Shown here: positions 1 to 6,800 of the stretch, one piece after another
Position numbering within the stretch: the first letter of the stretch is position 1
Layout of the letters: each line of letters opens with the position of its first letter
NCBI GenBank assembly: GCA_934338765.1
Contig: CAKRHL010000104.1
Span: 1-6,999 of the forward strand
DNA from: an uncultured Lachnospiraceae bacterium
GTDB lineage: Bacteria; Bacillota; Clostridia; Lachnospirales; Lachnospiraceae
Direction of reading: 5' to 3'
Length of the DNA: 6,999 nt
Made by a program: the position numbers and the translations under genes
Notes under the pieces: model-generated
Database searches by the model: none
What the model saw: only the letters and a program-made list of their open reading frames with translations
Told to the model about the DNA's origin: nothing

Positions 1-2233
1 GTGTGGTCGCATCTGTATTATGTTCATAGCTTCCTTCCACAATCTTAAAATCCTTACCGGGAACCAGTGTGTTATTTACACTTCCATCCTTCAGGTAAAG
101 GGAAATTTCATCCTCCTGCAAGGTGACGGCTTCTCCGGTATAATATTTTTCAATAGCGGTGTTAACATAAAAATCAATTTTCTCTTTTAGTGTCACTGTC
201 GCCTCTTCACTCTTAATGGAATATCCCTGCCAGTAAATCATACAGTAAAACGTAATCCCTACTCCCGGCTGGAACTCCAATGGTGAAATCTGAAGGGTAT
301 TGGAGGTAGCATCACTTATTTCTTCTGCATTACCCTCTCCCGTAATGCGATACCACTGATAAGTAACTTCCTCTGCTGCATCCACATTTACATATAAGCT
401 GGCCGGATTTCCACAATAATCCTCATATGACCCCGGCTGTGTGATGGTTACCGGAAGCTTTTCTACCGTTACATTTGATACTATCTTTGTCGTATCCTTC
501 CCTGTGCCTTCCCCATCTAACAGGTCACTGTCCACAATCCATGCCGTCCCCTCTTCTCCGGAACGGAATCCGTATCCATTTTCTAACATACTTCTAAGGT
601 TTCCTTTTAGTGACCGCACATCGCTATAGCTGCCGCCCCTTAAGGAAACTTCAGGACTCTCCTCACCATCATAAAAGTACTTTCGAAACTGACCACTAAA
701 TGTTCCATCCAATACTGTAAGATTTCCACCGGTTATATCTACAGACCTTTCTCCATCTACAAATCCTGCTCCATCAATGGTAACCTCACCTCCATCAATT
801 CTTAATCCGGCATAATAATAATTCTGCTTGCTGGAAGATACAGTGGTACCCTTTTCTAATGTTAATTTCCCCCCCTCTACCATGACAACATCTTTTTCTC
901 TGGTCTTTAGGATTCCGTTTTGTATCGTCACCTCTGCATGATCCGATACAATAACCGTGTTAACTCTGGCAGTCTCTATCTTATGTCCCCCTAAATCTAA
1001 AGTTATCTTACCCTCCCGGAAGGCGAGACTCTGGTTGAGATCAACATCTTTCATGATTTTAATGGTTGCAGTGGTATCCGTGGTAAATTCACTTACTGCC
1101 TGACACAATTCCCCATAAGTGATATAACCGGTCAGTTGATTATCCTTCTTTATGGTAGCTATGGCAACCATTCCACAGCTGGTACAGATCCCATCTTCTC
1201 CATATATGTGTTCACATTCGGTAGCAGCGGCACAATATTTACAATAACCACTTTCATTGACATGATTTCCACATGGAACCATTTCAATATTCTCTGCACA
1301 GCGGTATCCCTTCACTGCTTCTATTGCATCGATCCTTGCTCTGGTATAGAGACTGCCGTCTTCTATGCTTTTTATAGCAGTTCCTGCGGCAAACCATGTA
1401 CTCATTGCTTTGGTATATTCTTCCCTTTGTTTTAACAAGCCAATGGTTCCACCACTAAGTTGTAAGTTGCTGCCTTTACTCCATCCTGCATAGTCTCCAA
1501 TAACTGATACCGTACCAGTCTTTCCTCCGGAAATTTCCGCTATTCCTCCCCTCCAGAGGACATTGCCTATATTCCCTGAAGTGATCTTACAAGATCCATA
1601 CATTACTCCCACCTTGTCGATGGCTGCCCCGTCAATGCTGAGGTTTCCAGTGCCGCCACGAGCAAATACGGTATACTCACTATTTGAAGTTATCTCCACA
1701 TTTCCCCCGATTGCAAGAGTTCCATAATTTTCCAACAATGCCGCTTTGCTGCCGCTATCCTGAATTTTTCCTCCCGGCACTCCGGAACATATGGTCCAGT
1801 TTGAGGATGTGTCTATATCCAGTACATAAGTGGATTCTTTGGAGTCCCAGCCAGACACTTCCTCTGTGCTTAATGTATGTCCATTTAAATCCAGCACAAT
1901 AGTATGTTCTTTATCCGTTATGTATGTAATATACTTACTTCCTGTAATTTTAGATATCCTGGAATCCTGCAGCAGCTTAATGGTAACTTCGTCACTGGTA
2001 GTGATCGCCTGATAAGCCTCCATAAAAGAGCTATATACTGTAGTCTTTCCATTCTGGGTAAGCTCTGCCACCTGCTCACCGGTGACATCTTCCGCTGCAC
2101 AGACAGCCGGAAATGCAGTGTAATCCACTGCAGATCCCATCATCAGTGCCGCCATCAGTACTGCCACTGCCCTTTTTAATTTTTTTGCGGCGGATTTATA
2201 CCGTATCCGCCCCGTCATTCTCTTTTTCTTCAT
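1..2233 (-). CDS. Large secreted surface protein with beta-helix-like repeats, Cys/His motifs and Ig-like domains (partial, C-terminus off the left edge)
   Basis: The frame is open without a stop from an ATG at 2233 to the window edge (744 full codons). The start is fixed by AGGAGG seven bases upstream and a good promoter. Residues 1-47 look like a signal peptide. Residues 56-121 and 357-419 are two divergent copies of one unit, each ending in a DLxGHxI/L motif. Each copy is followed by Gly-rich short strands (about 160-267 and 452-520, with GGKI, ISGG, IDGGEVTIDG-like rungs) that suggest a right-handed beta-helix. Between them lie paired Cys/His motifs (321-353). An Ig-like domain (about 594-684) and the start of an MBG-like domain (686 onward) follow. 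No catalytic motif is visible, so the likely role is a cell-surface adhesin or binding protein; that is inference. A sortase signal or S-layer-type anchor would lie beyond the window. Codon use is richer in ATA, TTA and AGA/AGG than in the two upstream genes, which fits an accessory gene. Existence of the gene is near certain; its function is unknown. Confidence 0.92.
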   Translation of the reverse strand, partial: MKKKRMTGRIRYKSAAKKLKRAVAVLMAALMMGSAVDYTAFPAVCAAEDVTGEQVAELTQNGKTTVYSSFMEAYQAITTSDEVTIKLLQDSRISKITGSKYITYITDKEHTIVLDLNGHTLSTEEVSGWDSKESTYVLDIDTSSNWTICSGVPGGKIQDSGSKAALLENYGTLAIGGNVEITSNSEYTVFARGGTGNLSIDGAAIDKVGVMYGSCKITSGNIGNVLWRGGIAEISGGKTGTVSVIGDYAGWSKGSNLQLSGGTIGLLKQREEYTKAMSTWFAAGTAIKSIEDGSLYTRARIDAIEAVKGYRCAENIEMVPCGNHVNESGYCKYCAAATECEHIYGEDGICTSCGMVAIATIKKDNQLTGYITYGELCQAVSEFTTDTTATIKIMKDVDLNQSLAFREGKITLDLGGHKIETARVNTVIVSDHAEVTIQNGILKTREKDVVMVEGGKLTLEKGTTVSSSKQNYYYAGLRIDGGEVTIDGAGFVDGERSVDITGGNLTVLDGTFSGQFRKYFYDGEESPEVSLRGGSYSDVRSLKGNLRSMLENGYGFRSGEEGTAWIVDSDLLDGEGTGKDTTKIVSNVTVEKLPVTITQPGSYEDYCGNPASLYVNVDAAEEVTYQWYRITGEGNAEEISDATSNTLQISPLEFQPGVGITFYCMIYWQGYSIKSEEATVTLKEKIDFYVNTAIEKYYTGEAVTLQEDEISLYLKDGSVNNTLVPGKDFKIVEGSYEHNTDATT
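2..178 (-). other. Start of an MBG-like beta domain (residues 686-744, cut by the window edge)
   Basis: The segment has YYTGEAVTL, then SLYLKDGSV, then LVPGKDFKIVEGSYEHNTDA. This matches the usual layout of MBG-type Ig-like modules ('YTGkaitp...vt..L..g.DYtv.gy.nNt.aGt'). The domain continues past the left edge. Further copies beyond the edge would be expected in this protein type. Confidence 0.5.
182..454 (-). other. Ig-like domain (residues about 594-684)
   Basis: The segment has alternating beta-strand character with the hallmarks of a bacterial Ig-like fold: VTITQPGS at the start, a central YQWYRI strand with Trp627, an NTLQISPL strand, and an ITFYCMIYW strand with Cys664 before the closing EATVTLKE strand. 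Cys607 could pair with Cys664. Such domains act as spacers or ligand-binding modules in surface proteins. Confidence 0.55.
977..1165 (-). repeat. Protein repeat unit, copy 2 (residues 357-419 of the surface protein)
   Basis: This is the second copy of the unit: TGYITYGELCQAV, then ATIKIMKDVDL, then ITLDLGGHKI. It aligns element for element with residues 66-121 and, like that copy, is followed by short Gly-rich strands (VTIQNGIL, GGKLTLEKG, GGEVTIDGAG). An old internal duplication of a helix plus beta-helix cap is the simplest reading. Confidence 0.65.
1175..1273 (-). other. Paired Cys/His zinc-ribbon-like mini-motifs (residues 321-353)
   Basis: Two tandem motifs are visible: C321-x2-H324-x6-C331-x2-C334 and C340-x-H342-x7-C350-x2-C353. 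In both, first and last Cys are 13 residues apart. The second reads CEH...GICTSCG, a pattern I recognise from Lachnospiraceae and clostridial surface proteins. The four ligand-like residues per motif suggest metal binding, probably zinc, but disulphide use is possible in an exported protein. Neither is proven here. Confidence 0.6.
1871..2068 (-). repeat. Protein repeat unit, copy 1 (residues 56-121 of the surface protein)
   Basis: This unit runs from a TVYSSFMEAYQAI segment (probably a helix) through a VTIKLLQD strand to IVLDLNGHTL. The same order of elements recurs at residues 357-419. Units of the form 'xTIxLxxD...ITLDLGGHTI' recur in Firmicutes surface proteins, where they lead into beta-helix rungs. 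The two copies are divergent at DNA level and are visible only in protein. Confidence 0.65.
2093..2233 (-). other. Signal peptide of the surface protein
   Basis: The first 47 residues have a long basic n-region (about 21 residues, ten of them Lys or Arg), a hydrophobic core at residues 22-35 (AVAVLMAALMMGSA), and a small-residue stretch ending VCAAED. Cleavage is likely after Ala46 or Ala47. The Cys at 45 is not preceded by a lipobox, so a lipoprotein is unlikely. Export by the Sec route is inferred. Confidence 0.8.
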
Positions 2234-2240
2234 ACCTTAT

Positions 2241-2246
2241 CCTCCT
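2241..2246 (-). promoter_or_regulatory. Ribosome binding site of the surface-protein gene
   Basis: On the minus strand a perfect AGGAGG lies seven bases before the ATG at 2233. It favours this start over the next in-frame ATG, five codons downstream (Met6). Confidence 0.9.
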
Positions 2247-2293
2247 GACTTTAATGTTTTAAACAACCTCTACGTGATACTTTATGTCTCAAT

Positions 2294-2320
2294 ATTATAG
2301 AAAGATTCCTGTTTTGTCAA
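2294..2320 (-). promoter_or_regulatory. Sigma-A-type promoter of the surface-protein gene
   Basis: The minus strand carries a consensus -35 TTGACA (2315-2320) and a consensus -10 TATAAT (2294-2299) 15 bases apart. An alternative -10, TAATAT (2292-2297), gives the optimal 17-base spacing with the same -35. Either predicts transcription starting near 2286 and a leader of roughly 50 bases. No operator or riboswitch is evident in the leader. This shows the surface-protein gene need not depend on read-through from cca. Confidence 0.75.
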
Positions 2321-2354
2321 TCAAAGAGCACGTTACGGACATTTACCCATACAC

Positions 2355-2397
2355 GGAAGAGGCTGCCGCATGAGAAATTCATGCGGCAGCCTCTTCC
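2355..2397 (-). terminator. Perfect 19-bp hairpin after cca, probable terminator
   Basis: The arms at 2355-2373 and 2379-2397 are exact reverse complements (19 bp, 12 of them G:C) with a 5-base loop. The hairpin begins eight bases after the cca stop codon, where a terminator is expected. On the minus strand it is followed by GTGTATGG, not a T-run, so it is not a canonical intrinsic terminator in that direction. The plus-strand side has a weak T-rich tail (CTTGTATTTT). Similar GGCTGCCGCATGA-type stems appear to be common after genes in Lachnospiraceae (from memory, unchecked). It could also protect the 3' end of the upstream mRNA. Confidence 0.6.
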
Positions 2398-2405
2398 CTT
2401 GTATT

Positions 2406-3824
2406 TTACGCTTTAATTTTTTCCAAAAGCTGTTCCCTTGTATTTAGCTCCGGCTCCTCCAGTACCAGATCCAAAAGCTGCGAGAGCTTCTGCCCAAGTC
2501 CCGGTCCCGGTGCAATTCCCGCCTGGATCAGATCCCTGCCGTTGACCGCCAGATCCTTCACCGAAAGAGGCTGGCTTTTAGCTTCGATCTCCTGATACTT
2601 CTCCATACATTGATCCAGCTTTTGTAACTTCTCCGGGATCGTCTGCGGACTCTGGGACAGCACATCTGCATACTGCACCACAAACTCCATCCACATGATA
2701 TCTCTGCCAATCTTCGATGCAGCCCTGCGTACAGACTTCATCGTGGTTTCCATCCGGTAATCGTGATAACGGATCAGGCGCACCACCGTGTCTATTGTTT
2801 CATTATCGTAGGTCAGACGTTTCAGAACCTTGCCGGCAGTTTTTGCACTCTGTTCCGGGTGGCCAAAGAAATGACCCTCTCCCTGCTCATCCACCGTCAT
2901 CACCTCCGGCTTTGCCACATCATGAAGAAGCATGGCGAGCACAAGCATCGTATACTGTTTTTTGCTGAGACTGCCACAGATCTGTGAGATCCGCTCTGCG
3001 GCATAAGGAGACAACGGCTCCGGAAGCATTCCTGCCATAAACTTCTGCATCACTTCCACGCTGTGCATACAGTGCTCTCCCACTGTATAACAATGATGAT
3101 GATTCTTTTGATCACATGTCATCATACGATCAAACTCCGGCAAAAATACCCCGGTCATTCCCGATGTATACGCCACCCGGAATCTTCCCGGATTCGGAGA
3201 AATTAAAAGTTTCGTCATTTCAACACGGATCCGCTCCGCACTGATCTTTTGCAGATTTTGTATTCTCTGCTCCATCGCCTGCAACGTCGCATCCTCGATC
3301 GTAAATCCCAGTTGTCCGGAAAAACGTACCGCCCGGAGCATCCGCAGGGCATCCTCGTCAAAACGCTGACCGGCATCTCCCACACAGCGGATCACACCAC
3401 GTTTCAGATCCCCGACACCGTCAAACTCATCCACCAGACCGGAACGGTCATTGTATGCCATGGCATTGATGGTAAAATCCCTGCGCTCCAGATCCATCCG
3501 GAGGCTGGTGGTAAACGCCACCTCCTTCGGATGGCGTCCATCCTCGTACTCCCCGTCGATCCGGTAAGTGGTTACTTCATAGCCCTCTCCGTTTACCATA
3601 ACGGTGATGGTGCCATGCTGCAGCCCCGTATCAATGGTTTTGCGGAACAGCCCTTTTACTTCCAGTGGTTTGGCGGACGTGGTAATATCCCAGTCCTCCG
3701 GTTCTCTTCCCAGCATGGCATCCCGCACACAGCCTCCGACGGCATACGCTTCATAGCCATGCTGCTCTAATGTATCTATGATCCTGACAACCTCCTGAGG
3801 CATCGTCATCTGATACTCTGACAT
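2406..3824 (-). CDS. cca: CCA tRNA nucleotidyltransferase with HD domain
   Basis: The 472-residue protein is a class II nucleotidyltransferase that adds or repairs the 3'-terminal CCA of tRNA from CTP and ATP in the cytosol. Motif A is GGCVRD (30-35) with the metal-binding pair Asp44 and Asp46 in DWDITT. Motif B is RRDFTINAMA (114-123). The nucleotide-selecting motif D is EDALR (157-161), and ERIRVEM (197-203) follows in the tRNA-binding part. A C-terminal HD domain has candidate metal ligands His251, His301-Asp302, His322, His354 and Asp387; in related enzymes this domain can have phosphohydrolase activity. No key residue is missing and the length suits the HD-containing Firmicutes form. The alternative of a poly(A) polymerase is less likely, because Firmicutes proteins with this motif set are normally CCA-adding enzymes. 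ATG at 3824 is chosen for its GGGGGAG; Met6 or Met8 cannot be ruled out. The gene follows the RND permease by 23 bases and is probably in the same transcript. Confidence 0.95.
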   Translation of the reverse strand: MSEYQMTMPQEVVRIIDTLEQHGYEAYAVGGCVRDAMLGREPEDWDITTSAKPLEVKGLFRKTIDTGLQHGTITVMVNGEGYEVTTYRIDGEYEDGRHPKEVAFTTSLRMDLERRDFTINAMAYNDRSGLVDEFDGVGDLKRGVIRCVGDAGQRFDEDALRMLRAVRFSGQLGFTIEDATLQAMEQRIQNLQKISAERIRVEMTKLLISPNPGRFRVAYTSGMTGVFLPEFDRMMTCDQKNHHHCYTVGEHCMHSVEVMQKFMAGMLPEPLSPYAAERISQICGSLSKKQYTMLVLAMLLHDVAKPEVMTVDEQGEGHFFGHPEQSAKTAGKVLKRLTYDNETIDTVVRLIRYHDYRMETTMKSVRRAASKIGRDIMWMEFVVQYADVLSQSPQTIPEKLQKLDQCMEKYQEIEAKSQPLSVKDLAVNGRDLIQAGIAPGPGLGQKLSQLLDLVLEEPELNTREQLLEKIKA

Positions 3825-3827
3825 AGT

Positions 3828-3834
3828 CTCCCCC
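3828..3834 (-). promoter_or_regulatory. Ribosome binding site of cca
   Basis: The minus strand reads GGGGGAG then ACT then the ATG at 3824. The three-base spacing is short. An AAGGA at 3842-3846 lies too far from the ATG (17 bases) to serve it well. Initiation may therefore be modest or helped by ribosomes finishing the RND gene just upstream. Confidence 0.6.
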
Positions 3835-3847
3835 GTTTCATTCCTTT

Positions 3848-6800
3848 TTACTCGTCACGGTCACGCAAGGTCGCCTCATCTCCAAGATCTACCCGCTTCA
3901 TTTCCTTCTTACGATAGAAGATATCATACAATGCAGGTACTACAAACAACGTCATCAATGTTGCATAAGCAAGACCACCTATGGTAACGATCGCCATACC
4001 ACGGCTCATATCCGAACCGGTATCGTGACTAAATACCATTGTACTCATTGCAAGAATGGTCGTCAATGCCGTCATTAAAATAGGACGCATACGGGTAACA
4101 CCTGTCTCGATCAGAGCCTCTCTCTTTTCCACTCCGTCAAGACGAAGCTGATTGACATAATCCACAAATACGATACCGTTGTTTACCACGACGCCGGAAA
4201 GTACCAGGAAGCCCATAAGTGCCATCATGGAAAGCTCCTGTCCGGATATCAGCAAAGCGATCAGACCACCGGTAAATGCTAACGGAATCGTAAAGATAAC
4301 AATAAACGGTGACAGCAGGCTCTGGAACTGCGCTACCATGATCAGATAAATAAATACAATGGCAAGCATGATCATCAGAAGCATATTCTTGACCATCTCA
4401 TTGGTGTTCTCCGTCTCGCCACCCATATCAATGGTATAGCCTGACGGAAGATCGTATTTGTCAATCTCCTTCTGCAGCTTACGGCTAAGCAGCGCCACAT
4501 TATATCCATCCTCGACATCCGCTTTCACAGATACATAATTTACCAGATTTCTTCTGGAAAGACTCTCAACACTCTTTCCCTTGGTGATCTTCGCAAACTT
4601 GCTGAGCTTGTATGTCTTTGTAACTTCCTTGCCCTTGTCATTCATCTTGGTTGTTTCAAACTCGTAATCGGACAGATTTTTGGTATCCAGCTCATCGCGC
4701 TCATCCACGATCTTTACATTGTACTGCTGATCCTCTACGGTAATCTTCGTGGAGTCCTTCTCTGTGGCGAGTGCAGATGCCAGCTCCTGATAAACCTGAG
4801 CCACCGTGAGTCCGCATTTCATCGCCTCGTCCTTATCTACCGTGACGACATATTCGGTATCTCCTTCTTCCTGCTCATTGGTAATATCCTTAAAGCCCTT
4901 CTGCTTACCAACGATCTTCATAATATCTTCACTGATCTTGATCAGTTTATCATTATCTTTACCTGAAATCTCAATATTCAGACCAGAACCCAGCATACCG
5001 GACATATCCATATTAGATGCCGATACCGTGTAGTCATCCAGCGTAAGCTTTTTCAGCTTATTCTCTAATTCTGCTGCAATCTGCTTATTCTTACGTGCAT
5101 ATTTCTTATCCAGAAGAACCTCAAAGGTGTAGGACTTGTCGTCCGTTGACATCATAGATGTTCCGGATGTCATAACTCCCCCCACCGTGTCTACCCCTTT
5201 CGTTTTGCTGACAAGATCCAGAATCTGATCTGCTGTCTCGTGATCCTCCTTCGTGGAGTTTTCCTTTGGCATGGTTGCTGAAATGGACATCTGCTCACTT
5301 GCCATATCCGGCATCATAACGATGCCCATACGGAATACCTGGATCACACAGAATATCAGGAGTACCAGAGATCCCACCAGTACTACCGCCTTATGGGACA
5401 AAGAAAAACGTGCTGCCTTTTCATAGGCATTTAATACGGCATCAAAGAAACGATGCTTCTTTGTATTTTCCTTTTTGAGAACTGTCGCACTCATACTTGG
5501 CACAACCGTCAGCGCAACCACCAGGCTGGCAGAAAGACTGTATGCGATCGTCAGACACATATCCTGCATAATGGATCTGGTCAGTCCGTCCGTAAAGATG
5601 ATCGGAAGGAATACACAGATTGTTGTCAGTGTAGAGGAGAAAATCGCTCCTGCCACCTGATTGGCTCCCATTACTGCCGCTCTTGCCGCCGGCACTCCCT
5701 TATTGCGGAGCCGGTATATATTCTCAATGACAACAATGGAGTTATCTACCAGCATGCCCACTCCCAGTGCCAGACCGGATAAGGAAATAATATTCATGGT
5801 AATGTTTGTAAAATACATCAGCACGATCGCAAACAATACGCTAAGCGGAATGCTGAACGCAACAACCACGGTAGGACGTACATCTTTCAGGAACAGCATC
5901 AATACCAGTACGGCAAGGAGTGCTCCTAATATCAGATTGGACAATACAGACTTGATAATGATCTTAATGTAATCCCCCTGATCCAACAGATTGACAATAC
6001 GAAGATTTTTATCTTCCTTCTGCAGTTCCTTAATCTTCTGTCCACACCGTTTGGATACATCCGAGGTTCCCGCCGTACTTGACTTGGAAATACTTAAGAT
6101 GACTGCATCATTTCCGTTGACCTTGGCGTAATTATCCTCCGAATTGTCGATCACCGTGACATCTGCCACATCACAAAGGCGGATATCTCCAATGTCTTTC
6201 ATATTGGTCAGAAGTGTATTTTTCAGCTCCTTGATATTATTATACTCGTCACCAACCTTGATCAGATACTGTGTTCCATCCTCGCTGATATAACCGGCCG
6301 GCATAGAGAAGTTCTCTGCTGTCAGGATATTGGATAACTGATCCTGCGTCAGAAGCTGGTCCAGATTTGCCTTCTTTAACGCTTCTTTTCTTGACTTCTC
6401 ATAAGACTTTCTCGCCTTCTCTAACTCCTTGCTGCTGTTATCCAGTGTAGTCTCTGCAGAGGCGATCTGGGCATTAGCCGCACCAAATGCCGCTGCTGCC
6501 GTAATCTTTCCTGCCTCGACCTGCTCATATTTCCCTTCTGCCTTCTTGATGGATTTTTCCACCTGTGCCAAAACCGCCTCGGCAGTCTTGATCTTGATCT
6601 TCAGATTGGCAAGCTCTGTGTTGATCTGTGGAATCCTTGTATTGACGATGTCATACATGGTCTGCAGATTCTTCTTGGTCAGATTCTTTGCCGCATCTGC
6701 CTGACCCTGCTGTTTCATCATATCCTGCATTGCCGTTAATTTATCCGGATGATCAAGGGCATCCTTTGCATCTGTCGGAATACTCTCCAGCTGCTTCTCA

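Noticed and set aside
1136..1435. Plus-strand frame of 99 residues, rich in Cys and aromatic residues
   Set aside because: It is antisense to the Cys/His region of the surface protein and its composition reflects that sequence. There is no ribosome binding site.
2099..2101. Cys45 as a lipoprotein attachment site
   Set aside because: The residues before it (Pro-Ala-Val) do not form a lipobox, and a normal signal peptidase I site follows at VCA-AED.
3249..3770. 173-residue plus-strand open frame
   Set aside because: It lies wholly antisense to cca, whose motifs are intact, and its product resembles nothing I recognise. It is a shadow.
4931..4946. 16-base palindrome-like sequence (two 7-base arms with a TT centre) as an operator
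   Set aside because: It is inside the RND coding region, encodes an ordinary stretch (IKISED), and contains two GATC words that make such symmetry likely by chance.
5453..5972. Several overlapping plus-strand frames
   Set aside because: They are antisense to TM3-TM6 of the RND permease, overlap each other in different frames, and show no protein-like motifs.
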